In this document: one piece after another, positions 33,122 through 43,476 of the stretch
Position numbering within the stretch: the first letter of the stretch is position 1
Layout of the letters: every line of letters starts with the position of its first letter
Assembly (NCBI RefSeq): GCF_001484195.1
Contig: NZ_LLYW01000023.1
Location: 17,206 to 81,205, forward strand
Direction: 5' to 3'
DNA length: 64,000 nt
From: Thermococcus celericrescens
Lineage (GTDB): Archaea; Methanobacteriota_B; Thermococci; Thermococcales; Thermococcaceae
Program-made: the position numbers and the translations under genes
Notes under the pieces: generated by a model
Databases searched by the model: none
The model's input: the letters and a program-made list of their open reading frames with translations, nothing else
What the model was told of the DNA's origin: nothing

Positions 33122-35771
33122 TGCTCTCCACCTCCACGCGGCTCTTGCCGCCGACGTTCAGGACCCTTATCACGTAGTCCGCCGCGTCCTTCAGCTCCTC
33201 GTCGTGGGAAACAATTATGACCTGCGGTATCTTCCTCAGCTGGCTCGATATTATCTCCACGAGCTTCTTCCTGCGCTCCTCATCCAGGAAGGGCGTGGGC
33301 TCGTCCAGGATCAGAAGCTCAAGGTTCCCCACCTTGTAGAGCGAGAGCGCCAGGCGGAAGGCCAGGCCGAGCGCTATTCTCTCCCCACCGCTCAGGAATT
33401 CCAGACCGACCTCGTTACCGGCGTAGAGCACCTTCAGCTCTATCCGCTCCTTTCCGAACTTCTTCTCGCGTTTGAGCTTTATCCCCTGGTACTTGCCCTC
33501 CGTCATCTCCGAGAAGGTCTCGCCGGCGAGCTTCTGCACCTCCTCGAGCCCCCTGAGTTCCTCCTCGGCCTTGAGCCTCGCTACCTTCTCCTTGAAAGCG
33601 GTCATGTCTGCCATAGCCTTCTCGACGGTCTCCAGCTCCTTTTCGGCCCCTTCTATCTCCTTCCTCTTTGCCTTCAGCTCGTCGAGGAGCTTCATCATCT
33701 CGTCCCCCAGCTCTTCGGCACCCTTGAGCTCCGTTCTGGCTTTCTCAAGTTCCCTCGCGGTCGCCATGTACCTCTTCTCGGCCTCGGCGTAGGCTTCCTC
33801 CGAGAACTCCCGCGAGAGTTTTTCCATCTCGGCCCCCAGCTCCTTGAACCCCCCCTCCAGTTTTCTGAGGGCCTCGATGCTCTCATCGAGCCTCTTCTCC
33901 AGGAGGGAGAGCTTCTTCTTCGTCCTCTCAAGCTGGACCGGGACGTCCTTGAGCGAGAGGTACTCGCGGTAAGATGGCTCGAGCTCCTTCATCCTTTCCT
34001 CAACAGCCTCGAACGAGCCGAAGCCCTCGTTCTTCAGCCTTTCCATTATCTCCCCTGTTTCCCTGCCTATCTCCTGGAGCTTTTTCTCTATCCTCCCCAG
34101 CTCGTCTTTTGCTTTCTCAAGCTCCTCAAGCTCCTCTCTGAGGTGCCTCAGCTCCTTCTTTATCTCGATGAGCCTTGCCTTGGCCTTTTCAAACTCCTCC
34201 GCGGCCTTCTCAAGTTCCACCAGGTCGTACTTCGCCAGCTTCTCCTCGACCTCCCTTAGGAGGTCCGCCGTCTTCTTCAGCCTTATGAGCTTTGACTCCC
34301 TCTTGATAATCCCCTTGAGCTCTATTTCCCGTTCATTGAGTTTTTTGAGCTTCTTTGATAGCTTATTCAGCTTCTTCTCGATGGAGGTTATCTCGGCGTC
34401 GTACTCTGCCTGTATCTCCTCCTCGTCGTGCTCCTCGATGGGCCTCTTGCACAGCGGGCAGACCCTGGCGCCTTCCAGCTTGGAGAGGTTCTCGATGAGG
34501 CTCTCCTTCAGTCCGTTGAGAGTCGCGATCTCCTCCCTTATCCCGGTCACTTCCTCGCGGAGGTTCTCAAGCTCCTCCTTGGCGTTCTCGACAGCTTTTA
34601 GCTCCTTTTCCAGGCTCTCAGGGGTAACCCCTGCCCGCTCGAGTTCTCTCAGGTACCTCTCCGCCTCGGCCTTCCGCTGGAGGGCGCGCTGGTAGAGGCC
34701 GTTCTTCCTCTTCAGCTCCTCGTAGGTCTCGCGGAGGGACTTTTCCTCCCCTTCGAGCTCCGCTATCTTTGCGGAGACCTCATCGATCCTGGCGGCTCTC
34801 TCCTCAAGGGTCTTTTTCTTTTCCGCCAGTCTTGCTTCGGCGGTTTCAAGCTTTGCCAGCTCGTCTTTGAGGGAGAGGAGCGACTTCAGCTTCAGGTACT
34901 CCTTTTCGAGGGGTTCGAGCTCCTTGAGGCGTGCGAGCTTATCCTCGAGCTCTCCTATCTCCTTCTTTACTTCCTCGATCTGGGCTTCATAGTCCTCTAT
35001 TCTACCCCTCTCGGCCTCTATCCTCTGCTCAAGAACTGCCCTCTTCTTCTCCAGGCTCTCAAGCTCTCTCTTCAGGGCCTTGAGGCGCGAGTAATCCTCC
35101 TCCGCTTTCCTGAAGGCCCCTTCGAGTTCTCCAACTCTCTTCCGGAGCTCGCTTATCCTCCTCAGCGTCTCGGAGAAGCGCCTTTGAGCCTCGCGGAGGT
35201 TCTCCTCCACCTCGGCCTTTCTCTCGATGAGCTTCCTGAGGTACTCCCTCCTCCGCTTGAGTTCCCTTATCACGTCCGCCGCGTTCCTCTCGGCGTTCTC
35301 ATAGTCCTCTATGCCCAGAACCTTGCGCAGGACCTTTTCCATTACCTCACGGTTCGTGATTATACCCTCTATCTCACCCTGCCTTATGTAGAGCGCGTTG
35401 GTGAATACCTGGATTGGGTAGACGTTCCTCTCGACCCAGCGCGCCACGTCGGAGCTCTTCTCCGCTATCGTTTCCCTGCCCTCAAGGAGCTCGCTCTTCT
35501 TGGAGTCCCTGACGATTCTGTAGCTCTTCCCGTTGTGCTCGAACTCCAGTGTTAATCCCAGTCCCCCTGTCGAGCCGACGCGGGTGTTTGCCTGAAGGTA
35601 GCCCCTCGGGAAGCTCGGGTGCCCCATGTAGAGGGCCGCGAAAATCGCCTCAAGGATCGAGCTTTTGCCGGCGCCGTTCTGGCCTATCAGCAGGTTTATG
35701 CCGTCGCTGAACTCCACTTCGCCCATCTCGTGTGCCCTGAAGTTCCTGATCTTTATTCTCCTTATCCTCAT
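33108..35771 (-). CDS. rad50: Rad50 DNA repair ATPase
   Basis: 887 aa. SMC-like ABC ATPase: Walker A IGQNGAGKSSILEAIFAALY, a long coiled coil interrupted in mid-chain by the zinc hook VCPLCKRPIEE (CPLC, about residue 440), and C-terminal FLSGGERIALGLAFRLA signature and LILDEPTPFLDEERR Walker B. Binds Mre11 and tethers DNA ends. Start is the ATG overlapping the mre11 stop (ATGA) with AGGAGGGGTGG before it; the longer frame is not needed. Overlaps nurA by 14 bp at its end. Confidence 0.96.
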   Translation of the reverse strand: MRIRRIKIRNFRAHEMGEVEFSDGINLLIGQNGAGKSSILEAIFAALYMGHPSFPRGYLQANTRVGSTGGLGLTLEFEHNGKSYRIVRDSKKSELLEGRETIAEKSSDVARWVERNVYPIQVFTNALYIRQGEIEGIITNREVMEKVLRKVLGIEDYENAERNAADVIRELKRRREYLRKLIERKAEVEENLREAQRRFSETLRRISELRKRVGELEGAFRKAEEDYSRLKALKRELESLEKKRAVLEQRIEAERGRIEDYEAQIEEVKKEIGELEDKLARLKELEPLEKEYLKLKSLLSLKDELAKLETAEARLAEKKKTLEERAARIDEVSAKIAELEGEEKSLRETYEELKRKNGLYQRALQRKAEAERYLRELERAGVTPESLEKELKAVENAKEELENLREEVTGIREEIATLNGLKESLIENLSKLEGARVCPLCKRPIEEHDEEEIQAEYDAEITSIEKKLNKLSKKLKKLNEREIELKGIIKRESKLIRLKKTADLLREVEEKLAKYDLVELEKAAEEFEKAKARLIEIKKELRHLREELEELEKAKDELGRIEKKLQEIGRETGEIMERLKNEGFGSFEAVEERMKELEPSYREYLSLKDVPVQLERTKKKLSLLEKRLDESIEALRKLEGGFKELGAEMEKLSREFSEEAYAEAEKRYMATARELEKARTELKGAEELGDEMMKLLDELKAKRKEIEGAEKELETVEKAMADMTAFKEKVARLKAEEELRGLEEVQKLAGETFSEMTEGKYQGIKLKREKKFGKERIELKVLYAGNEVGLEFLSGGERIALGLAFRLALSLYKVGNLELLILDEPTPFLDEERRKKLVEIISSQLRKIPQVIIVSHDEELKDAADYVIRVLNVGGKSRVEVESIGAY

Positions 35772-37174
35772 TGCCCACCCCTCCTGAGCCACGCGTCGAG
35801 GCTCGATGGGTTTTTGGGTTTAGAAACGGGTTTGGGTTTTTTGGGAGGCTCTTTCCCCAGATCTTTTTCCGGTCTGGGCTTCTCCGGCTTGGCGGTGCTC
35901 TCGGACACCTTCTCCTCGGGTTCTTCCTTCCTTTCAGTCTCCAGAACTTTCCGAGCTTTTTCAGGGATTCCCTTCTCGTATCTCCCAATCAGCCAGGAGA
36001 CGAACTCGGTGAGCCCCTCGGAGAACTCCTTCGGGGAGACCCTCAGGTTCAGGAGGAGCTCCCGCTCCCATTCTGTGAACAGCTCCTCCTCGCTCAGCCT
36101 CTCCTTGGAAAGCACCGTCTCCCCAACGACCCTGCTCCTGAAGGTGTAGTACGTTATCCCCGAATCTTTAAGGAGGTCGTTGAACTCGGCCAGGCTCACT
36201 CCACCTTTAATCGTCCCTTCGAGCGTTATAACCGCTATCGCGTCCTTCGGGACGAGCGAGGCGGCCTCCTCAACCCTCTTCCTGAGCTGGGACTTGCTAT
36301 CCCCCTCCACCCTGATCGAGTAGAACGGCCTCGCATCGACTTCCACGAACTCCGGCCGAAAGTCCTCGACGATGTAGAAACCCTTCGGCCCCTCCCTGCT
36401 CTCCATGACCTTCGGCTTTTTGTCCCTCAGGGAGTAGCGGACTATGTGACTCGCCTCCCTTACCTCCGTCCTCTCCAGCGAGCCCGGATAGACTAAAGGC
36501 CCGCTCAGGCCCGTCTGGGCCGTTTCCGCTATCCTCCTCACGTGGATGTGGCCGAGGGCGTAGTAGGAAAAGCCGTCGGGAAGCTCGTTGAGCTTCAGGT
36601 CAAAGGCGTCCTGGTAGGGCGTGTCCTTGGCGAGGTAATCGACCGCCTGGTGGAGCATCAGGATGCCCTTCTTTCCCTTGAAGAGTGCCTTGAGAACGTT
36701 TACAGCGCCGTCCTGCCTTATGAGCTGCCAGCGGGTGTGGTGCCTGAGGCCGTGGATTTCAACGTCCCCGACCTGCCCCCAGACGAGGTAGCGGTTCTCA
36801 CTTATCTTCCTGCTCCTCTGGAACTCACCCTCCCTCGGCTCCCTCTTCAGCCCGATGGTGTATATCAGCCCGAGATGCTCAAGGAGGTCGAAGACCGAGG
36901 TTTCCCTTATGGTCTTGTCGTGGTTGCCCTCTATCGCAAAGATCGGGATTCCCTTCCGCCTCGGAAGCTCAAGGACCTCAACCGCGTCGCGTATCGTCTT
37001 TGGGGACGGCCTGCTCACGTGGAAGAGGTCGCCGGCGATGAGTATGAAGTCCACCCTGGCTTTCACGGCCTTCTCGATGGACTCCCTGAAGACCTTGAGG
37101 TAGTCGTCGTAGCGGAAGGGCTGGTTGAACTGCTCCCTGCCGAGGTGGACGTCAGCGATGTGCGCGAACTTCAT
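35768..37174 (-). CDS. mre11: Mre11 nuclease
   Basis: 468 aa. Mn-dependent phosphodiesterase of the Mre11-Rad50 complex. Motifs in order: HIADVHLGREQF, LIAGDLFHVSRP, EGNHDKTIRE, HHTRW, MLHQAVDY and ALGHIHVRRI. The C-terminal third contains a Rad50-binding helical part and an acidic, proline-rich tail ending NPSSLDAWLRRGG, probably unstructured and with a possible PCNA-box-like element. Ribosome binding site GGTGATGAGCC; 15 bp after herA. Confidence 0.96.
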   Translation of the reverse strand: MKFAHIADVHLGREQFNQPFRYDDYLKVFRESIEKAVKARVDFILIAGDLFHVSRPSPKTIRDAVEVLELPRRKGIPIFAIEGNHDKTIRETSVFDLLEHLGLIYTIGLKREPREGEFQRSRKISENRYLVWGQVGDVEIHGLRHHTRWQLIRQDGAVNVLKALFKGKKGILMLHQAVDYLAKDTPYQDAFDLKLNELPDGFSYYALGHIHVRRIAETAQTGLSGPLVYPGSLERTEVREASHIVRYSLRDKKPKVMESREGPKGFYIVEDFRPEFVEVDARPFYSIRVEGDSKSQLRKRVEEAASLVPKDAIAVITLEGTIKGGVSLAEFNDLLKDSGITYYTFRSRVVGETVLSKERLSEEELFTEWERELLLNLRVSPKEFSEGLTEFVSWLIGRYEKGIPEKARKVLETERKEEPEEKVSESTAKPEKPRPEKDLGKEPPKKPKPVSKPKNPSSLDAWLRRGGQ

Positions 37175-37189
37175 GGCTCATCACCGGCT

Positions 37190-38860
37190 TTACAGAGGGA
37201 GGGCCTCTATGGCCTCCTCCTCGGTTATCTCCTCTTCCTCGTCCCTCCCCGCGAGCCACTCGCCGACGATGTCTATGTCCCCGCCGCCATAGTGGCCGTT
37301 CATGTCCCTCTCGAAGCTGTATATCTTCACCATCGCCGGGATCGTTATCGCATAGCCCACTAGGACAGCCTCGCCAACGCCGAGGGAGGCAATGTCGCTC
37401 AGCAGATCCTCGCTTATCTGCTCGCTCGCCTGCTGGACGTAGCGCTGGTCGTTCGGCTCGACGAGCTTGAGGATTATCTTGGTGTTCGTCTGGCTGAGTA
37501 TGTCGTCGTCCAGCTTCTTCGGCCTCTGCGACACTATTCCGAGGCCCACGCCGAACTTCCTGCCCTCGCGCGCTATCTTGCCGAGCCACAGAGTTGCGGG
37601 GTTCTTCTCGCCCCTCGGCGCGAATATGTGTGCCTCCTCGACTATGATCAGCACGGGCCTCGTTAAAGCAGGATACCTCTCGGAAACCTCCCTGACGAGG
37701 GCCCTGTCGTTGGTTCTAACACCCTTAACGTAGTCTATCCTGTTCTTGAGGATTCCGCGAAGAACGAAGCTCGCCAGCGTTATCATCTGCTCCTCTTCCA
37801 TTCCGCTGAGGTCTATAACGTTCACCATCCCAGGCCTTATCTCGCTCAGCACGTTGACGGGGCTTATGAACTCGCCGAAATTAGCCCTGAGCTCGCTGAG
37901 GTAGTCCTTCAGTCTTATGAGGGCCTCTATGTCCCTTGACTGTATTTTCCTCGGCGTCTCTATGCCCTTCTCGTCGTAGTAGTGGATGATCTTGTCGTCG
38001 GTGTTCTCGTAAACCCTTATCCACTCCTCTATCTTGTCCTCCATCTCGTGAATGAAGGCAATTCCGCCGACGACCTGCCCTTTCCTCCGCATCTCCTCCC
38101 TGACCGTCCTGTAAACCAGCCCCAGGAAGCGCCTCTGCAGACTGGCGTTTTCAGCTATCCCGAGCAGTGTGGCGAACTCGCTGAGCCTTATCCTCCCCGG
38201 ATCTATCGTGGCCCTTATCGGGTTCACGCGCGCGCCGGGCCAGCTGAGCCTCTGGTATTCCCCGTGGGGGTCGAGAACAACAACCGTGGCGTTGACGCTG
38301 CTCACCAGCTCCTTCGTGAGAACCGCTATCGTGTTGGACTTTCCTGCACCCGTGACGGCCAGGACCGCGAAGTGCCTCGAGACGAGCCTGTTGGCGTCCA
38401 GTCCCACCTCTATGTTCTCCCTTGCGATGAGCCTGCCGAGACGTATGTGCCCTTCCGAGAAGATTTTCTGGAGGTCCTCGTCCCTCGCGAGGTAGACCTT
38501 CTCGCCCGGCTTTATCGGGACGCGGTTCGGGGCGGGCTTCGTCAGAAACTCACCGGCGTGCCTCCTCAGCACACCGAGAACCTTCGCCGTCGCCAGAATC
38601 GCCTCGCTCTTGTCCAGGACTCCCTTTGAGAATACGTTCACGGTCTTCTCGACGTAGTCATAGCTCCCCCTGCCGGCGTCCATCAGCCAGTTTATGTTTC
38701 TAATTGACTTCAGAAGTGCTAAAACCTCATCACCGTCCCGATTCCTAACGACCAGAAACTCCCCGAAGCGGGGCAGCTCGTTCCTCGGGTTCACTATGAA
38801 CGTGAAGTGATCCGTGCTTGATTCGCCAAAAACTATTCCAACGGCACCGTTTCCGACCAT
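37190..38860 (-). CDS. herA: HerA DNA translocase
   Basis: 556 aa. Hexameric FtsK/VirB4-like ATPase that pumps DNA to NurA. N-terminal HAS-barrel (about 1-120), Walker A VTGAGKSNTIAVLTKEL near residue 170, Walker B LIIVEEAHIFAP near 395 and a SQRPKKLDDDILSQTNTKI sensor segment. First gene of the four-gene end-resection operon; GGGTGGTAAT ribosome binding site precedes the ATG. Divergent from the DHPS-like gene. Confidence 0.96.
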   Translation of the reverse strand: MVGNGAVGIVFGESSTDHFTFIVNPRNELPRFGEFLVVRNRDGDEVLALLKSIRNINWLMDAGRGSYDYVEKTVNVFSKGVLDKSEAILATAKVLGVLRRHAGEFLTKPAPNRVPIKPGEKVYLARDEDLQKIFSEGHIRLGRLIARENIEVGLDANRLVSRHFAVLAVTGAGKSNTIAVLTKELVSSVNATVVVLDPHGEYQRLSWPGARVNPIRATIDPGRIRLSEFATLLGIAENASLQRRFLGLVYRTVREEMRRKGQVVGGIAFIHEMEDKIEEWIRVYENTDDKIIHYYDEKGIETPRKIQSRDIEALIRLKDYLSELRANFGEFISPVNVLSEIRPGMVNVIDLSGMEEEQMITLASFVLRGILKNRIDYVKGVRTNDRALVREVSERYPALTRPVLIIVEEAHIFAPRGEKNPATLWLGKIAREGRKFGVGLGIVSQRPKKLDDDILSQTNTKIILKLVEPNDQRYVQQASEQISEDLLSDIASLGVGEAVLVGYAITIPAMVKIYSFERDMNGHYGGGDIDIVGEWLAGRDEEEEITEEEAIEALPL

Positions 38861-38947
38861 ATTACCACCCTAAGTTGATTGGAGAGGGATGAACAAAAAC
38901 CTTTCGCCGGCCAAAACCCTAAAAGGCCCCGGGTGCTATCTGGTAAC

Positions 38948-40501
38948 ATGAGCGAAATCCCCTGTGAAAGGATTCTCCTGGTTACGGGCAGGCTCGCGGA
39001 ACCCCTCGTGAGGAAGTACGGAGAAGGCTGCGACGTCTTCGTTACACCGGTCAGCGTTGCCGCCTTCCTGACTCCCGAGATGATAGCGGGCTATCTAAAA
39101 AAGGCCGGTATAAAGAGTGAGGATTACGACCTAATCCTAATCCCTGGCCTCGTTCGAGGTTCAGCCCGACTTATCGAGGACGAACTCGGAATCCCCGCCT
39201 TCAAGGGCCCGAGGAACGCGATGGACCTTCCCCAGACGCTTAAAGCCCTGGGCGAGGGCTTCAAGCTCAGCAAGGGGGTTCCGGCTGACGAGCTCTTCTC
39301 CTTCGATGCCCTCAAGAGGGTTGAAGACATCAGAAACAAAACGGGGAATCGGCACTACATCGAGAAAGCCCTCAAAAGGCCGTGGAACGTCCTAATTGGC
39401 AACCTTCCCGCGGGAAGGGACTTTCCGGTGAGGATTCTGGGGGAAGTGGTGGATGCCCCAAGCCTTGGCCTTGATGGTGTGGTTGAGAAAGCCCTCTACT
39501 ACCTCCGCGAGGGGGCGGATATAATCGACATTGGCATGGTCGCCGGCGAGACAAACCTGGATTTCATTGATCTGATTCCAGAAGTCCGCGAGAGGCTGAA
39601 GAGAGAGGGCTTCGACGTCCCGATAAGCTTCGACTCCCTCAACGCGAAGGAGCTCGAGAGGGCCTTTGATTATGCGGACATATTCCTGAGCGTTGATGAG
39701 AGCAACATTGAGGAGCTTGTAACGGAAAAGCCCGTCGTGTTAATCCCGACCAACCAGAGGAAGGGCTTTTTCCCGGCCAAACCGGCTGAGAGGGTCGAAT
39801 TCCTGGAAAACCTCAAGGAGAAGGCCCTCGATTTGGGCTACGGAACGGTAATTCCCGACCTAATCCTCGAGCACGTTCCCCATCTGGCGCGCTCAGTCAC
39901 GGCCTTCCAGCTCTACCGCGAGAGGAATCCGGACGACGTTCTTTTGGCCGGCGTCGGCAACGTGGTTGAACTCTACGATGCCGACAGTGTCGGAATGAAC
40001 GCCCTCCTTGCCGGAATCTCTAAGGAACTCTCAATAAACCTCCTCCTCACGACGGAGACGAGCGCCAAAGCCCGGGGTTCTGTGAGGGAGCTGAGGAGAG
40101 CAATCGACATGAACCTCTTTGAGATGCCAAAGGATCTGGGCTTCAACCTGCTTCTCCTGAAGGAGAAGAGGGCAGCGGCCTGGCGGTTTGAACCGACTGG
40201 AGAGGTGGTCGAGGCAGAAAAGAGGCCCGTTGAACTTGAACCCATCTACTTTCGCGTCTGGGTCGAGGAAGGTAAAATCTGGGTGAACGCCCACAGGGGA
40301 ACCGAGGCCGTTCTTACGATAGTCGGCGACGAACCGAACGCGATAATCGACACGGTTCTTGAGCGCTTTGAGATAAGCCCGAGGCATGCGTTCTATCTCG
40401 GCCGGGAGCTTGAGAGGGCTTACACTGCCCTGAAGCTGAGGAGGAGCTACGTTCAGGAGGTTGAGCTTTTCCCCGACTTCTACTGGAACAAATTTGTATA
40501 A
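38948..40501 (+). CDS. Dihydropteroate synthase-related protein (archaeal, two-domain)
   Basis: 517 aa. The C-terminal two-thirds look like a pterin-binding TIM barrel: YYLREGADIIDIGMVAGETN, VPISFDSLN, and LLLTTETSAKARGSVRELRR. The N-terminal ~170 residues (ILLVTGRLAEPLVRKYG) form the extra domain of archaeal DHPS-like proteins. It may act in folate/tetrahydromethanopterin synthesis or be a paralogue of other function. The first ATG of the conserved region is chosen; the upstream extension to 38879 is not protein-like. Followed by transposon remnants. Confidence 0.82.
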   Translation: MSEIPCERILLVTGRLAEPLVRKYGEGCDVFVTPVSVAAFLTPEMIAGYLKKAGIKSEDYDLILIPGLVRGSARLIEDELGIPAFKGPRNAMDLPQTLKALGEGFKLSKGVPADELFSFDALKRVEDIRNKTGNRHYIEKALKRPWNVLIGNLPAGRDFPVRILGEVVDAPSLGLDGVVEKALYYLREGADIIDIGMVAGETNLDFIDLIPEVRERLKREGFDVPISFDSLNAKELERAFDYADIFLSVDESNIEELVTEKPVVLIPTNQRKGFFPAKPAERVEFLENLKEKALDLGYGTVIPDLILEHVPHLARSVTAFQLYRERNPDDVLLAGVGNVVELYDADSVGMNALLAGISKELSINLLLTTETSAKARGSVRELRRAIDMNLFEMPKDLGFNLLLLKEKRAAAWRFEPTGEVVEAEKRPVELEPIYFRVWVEEGKIWVNAHRGTEAVLTIVGDEPNAIIDTVLERFEISPRHAFYLGRELERAYTALKLRRSYVQEVELFPDFYWNKFV

Positions 40502-40507
40502 CTTTAC

Positions 40508-40551
40508 ATTTTTCTTTTGAAAGCCTCGTCCTTCACGGCGGAGAGGAGATC
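40508..40551 (+). repeat. Minimal transposon-end element (left end joined to right end)
   Basis: After TTTAC the sequence ATTTTTCTTTTGAAAGCC is the left terminus of the tnpB element family, followed at once by CACGGCGGAGAGGAGATC, the right terminus with one change. All internal sequence is deleted. About 100 bp without recognisable content separate it from element B. It lies just past the stop of the DHPS-like gene. Confidence 0.6.
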
Positions 40552-40650
40552 TGGCCTTGAAAACAGAACTCTGTCCTTTTTTGGCAAAATGGGTTGGAAC
40601 TGGCCCTGAAACGGAGTTTAGAAAACATCGGGGCAAGAACGGAAAGCGAC

Positions 40651-41059
40651 TGACCTCCTTCCCGCTGTGAAGGATGAGGGTTTCAACGAGTTAACCCCTC
40701 GCCAGTGACGGGGAGGTTTTTGGGCGCTCATTCGCCTGCTCCCGTCGTCGGTTTCGGTTCAGCCCGAGGGCTTGGCCTTGAACCCGTTACCCCTACCGCC
40801 CAAGCGGATTGGGGTTATCACCTAAGGCCACTCACGGGTTTTAAACCGCTCGAAGGCGGTTCTTGAAAGGACGCCTTACGGCGTCTTCCCCCCAATGGCG
40901 GGAGGACACGTTGAAACCCCCTCTCACCGGGTTGTTTTCGAGTGGCCTCTCCGAGGCCTTACTACACCCCAAAGTTCAAAAGGGTTTCGACTGTTGGAAT
41001 GCTGGATTACCGATTACTGCATCCCCTCCCTAAAGGGCGAGGCTTCCAAAAGAAAAAAA
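40651..41059 (-). mobile_element. tnpB-less element B with omegaRNA-like region (MITE-type)
   Basis: 409 bp. The left end, minus strand, begins TTTTTTTCTTTTGGAAGCC after GTGAC, and those four bases GTGA include the cdc48 stop codon; the right end finishes GGAAGGAGGTCA. Three hairpins lie inside: near 40886-40905 (CCTCCC-type), 40870-40885 (GACGCC/GGCGTC with a GTAA loop) and 40844-40861 (AACCGC/GCGGTT). The tnpB-3'-like GATAACCCC…GGTAGGGGTAACGGG block and right-end hairpins follow. About 90% like element A by eye over the inner half. The flank after the right end begins GTCGCTTTCCG. Confidence 0.75.
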
Positions 41060-41060
41060 G

Positions 41061-43448
41061 TCACCCACGTGACTGTTTGAACTGCTCCTGAATCTTCCTG
41101 TAGTATTCAATGGTCTCCTCGCCCACGCTCGGGCCTATCTTCTTCATGGCCTCCTCGAAGTCCTTCATCGTTACCTTGACCCTCCCCCTTATCTCGTCGG
41201 CCTTCATGCCCGGCCTTATTACGCCTTCCTGCAGTCCCCTGCGCATGGCGAGCATCGCTGCTTCTCTGACCACTGCCTCGATGTCCGCTCCGGTGTAGCC
41301 CTCCGTCCTCTTCGCCAGCTCCTCCAGCTTGACGTCCTCTGCGAGCGGCACGTTCCTGGTGTGCACCTTGAATATCTCCAGTCTGGCCTTCTCGTCCGGT
41401 GCTGGAACGAGTATGAGTCTGTCGAACCTACCGGGCCTGAGCAGGGCCGGGTCTATGATGTCCGGCCTGTTCGTTGCAGCTATAACGACCACTCCACTGT
41501 TCTCCTGGATTCCGTCCATCTCGGTGAGGAGCTGGTTGATGAGCCTGTCGGTGACGTGGTTGACATCAGTTCCCCTGCGCGGAGCAATGGCGTCAATCTC
41601 GTCTATGAATATGACCGTTGGCGCAGCCTGGCGAGCCTTCCTGAATATCTCCCTGATGTTCTTCTCGCTCTCACCAACCCACTTGCTCAGCACCTCGGGA
41701 CCCTTGATGGCTATGAAGTTGGCCTCACTCTCGTTCGCTACAGCCTTTGCTAGGAGGGTCTTACCGGTTCCGGGCGGACCGTAGAGGAGTATTCCCTTCG
41801 GCGGGGTTATGCCGAGCCCGAGGAAGGCCTCCGGATACTTGAGCGGCCACTCAACGGCCTCGCGGAGCTCCTCCTTCACGTTCTCAAGGCCGCCTATGTC
41901 GTCCCAGTGGACGTTCGGAACCTCCAGGAGCACCTCCCTCAGCGCCGACGGCTCGACCATCTTAAGGGCCTCGTAGAAGTCCTTCCTAGTGACCCTGAGA
42001 TCCTCAAGGACCTCCTTGGGTATGTGCTCGGCCTCGAAGTCGATCTTGCCCTCCTTGATGAGCCTCCTCAGAGCGGCCATCGCCGCCTCTCTCGCCAGTG
42101 CCGCCAGATCTGCACCAACGAAACCGTGGGTGACTTCAGCCAGCTCCTCCAGCAGGGCATCGATGAGCCTGGCCTTGACCTCGTCGTAGAGCTTCTCGTC
42201 TATGCCCCTGAGTATCTCCGGAATCTCCTCATCCTTCGCTCCTTTGACCTTCATTAGAGCCCTCTCGGCGCTCTCGCGGTAGGCGTCGTTCCTCTCCAGC
42301 TCCTCGAGTATCTCCATGACCCTGCCCTTTCTGAACTCGGGCTCGATGGGCATTCCCCTGGTGTGTATCTGGAGTATCTCCTTCCTGCCGGCCTTGTCGG
42401 GAACACCGACCTCAAGCTCGCGGTCGAACCTTCCAGGTCTCCTAAGGGCCGGGTCGATGGCGTCCGGCCTGTTGGTTGCACCTATGACTATGACCTTTCC
42501 GCGGCTCTTGAGACCGTCCATCAGGGTCAGGAGCTGGCTCACAACCCTCTTCTCGACCTCGCCGTGGGTCTCCTCCCTCTTTGGAGCTATTGCATCAATC
42601 TCGTCTATGAAGATTATCGCCGGCGCGTTCTCTTCCGCCTCCTTGAAGACCTCTCTAAGGCGCTCCTCGCTCTCGCCGTAGTACTTGCTCATTATCTCGG
42701 GGCCGTTGATGGCTATGAAGTGCGCGTTGGCTTCGTTTGCCACAGCTTTGGCGAGGAGTGTCTTACCCGTTCCCGGCGGGCCGTAGAGGAGAACTCCCTT
42801 TGGCGGCTCGATGCCGAGCTTCTCGAATATCTCCGGGTGCTTGAGCGGGAGCTCTATCATCTCCCTGACCTTCTGGATGACGTCCTTGAGGCCGCCGATG
42901 TCCTCGTAGGTCACCCCTAGAGCGGCAGTCTTGGAGACCTCCTTGACCGGCTTCTCGCTGACCGTGAACTCGGTGAACTCGGTTATCTGGACTATTCCCG
43001 CTGGGGTCGTAGCGGTGACCACGAAGGTTAGCTCCTGGCCGAGGATGCCGACCTTGATGTAGTCGCCTCTAACGACGGGCCTGCCAACGAGCCTGCTGTG
43101 GAACCACTCAACGAAGTCATGGCCGAAGCGTATGGGCTCTGTCGGGGCCACGATGACCTTCTTCGCCTCTTTGACCTCAGCCCTCCTCACAGTAACCTCG
43201 TCACCGAGGCCGACACCGGAGTTCTTCCTTATGGTTCCGTCCATCCTGATGATGCCCAGACCCTCGTCCTCTGGATAGGCCGGCCAGACTACCGCCGCGG
43301 TGTTCTTGGTTCCGATTATCTCGATGATGTCGCCGCTCTGGACACCTATCTCACGCATTGACTTGCGGTCTATTCTAACTATTCCCCTCCCAACGTCCCT
43401 CTGGTAAGCAGAGGCGACCTTGAGCTTAACTTCCCTCTTTTCGGTCAT
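41061..43448 (-). CDS. CDC48/VAT AAA+ ATPase
   Basis: 795 aa. N-terminal double-psi barrel and CDC48_2 domain (about 1-180), then two AAA modules, each with [27 protein letters not shown] / [10 protein letters not shown] and a SRH arginine-finger region ([20 protein letters not shown]). Unfoldase of the p97 family feeding proteins to the proteasome. In Pyrococcus furiosus the equivalent AAA+ gene lies next to hsp20 and is Phr-controlled. Here it is 520 bp from hsp20, with tnpB-less elements abutting both its ribosome binding site and its stop codon. Confidence 0.95.
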   Translation of the reverse strand: MTEKREVKLKVASAYQRDVGRGIVRIDRKSMREIGVQSGDIIEIIGTKNTAAVVWPAYPEDEGLGIIRMDGTIRKNSGVGLGDEVTVRRAEVKEAKKVIVAPTEPIRFGHDFVEWFHSRLVGRPVVRGDYIKVGILGQELTFVVTATTPAGIVQITEFTEFTVSEKPVKEVSKTAALGVTYEDIGGLKDVIQKVREMIELPLKHPEIFEKLGIEPPKGVLLYGPPGTGKTLLAKAVANEANAHFIAINGPEIMSKYYGESEERLREVFKEAEENAPAIIFIDEIDAIAPKREETHGEVEKRVVSQLLTLMDGLKSRGKVIVIGATNRPDAIDPALRRPGRFDRELEVGVPDKAGRKEILQIHTRGMPIEPEFRKGRVMEILEELERNDAYRESAERALMKVKGAKDEEIPEILRGIDEKLYDEVKARLIDALLEELAEVTHGFVGADLAALAREAAMAALRRLIKEGKIDFEAEHIPKEVLEDLRVTRKDFYEALKMVEPSALREVLLEVPNVHWDDIGGLENVKEELREAVEWPLKYPEAFLGLGITPPKGILLYGPPGTGKTLLAKAVANESEANFIAIKGPEVLSKWVGESEKNIREIFRKARQAAPTVIFIDEIDAIAPRRGTDVNHVTDRLINQLLTEMDGIQENSGVVVIAATNRPDIIDPALLRPGRFDRLILVPAPDEKARLEIFKVHTRNVPLAEDVKLEELAKRTEGYTGADIEAVVREAAMLAMRRGLQEGVIRPGMKADEIRGRVKVTMKDFEEAMKKIGPSVGEETIEYYRKIQEQFKQSRG

Positions 43449-43476
43449 CTTTCACCACCTCCAAACTTCTCATGAC

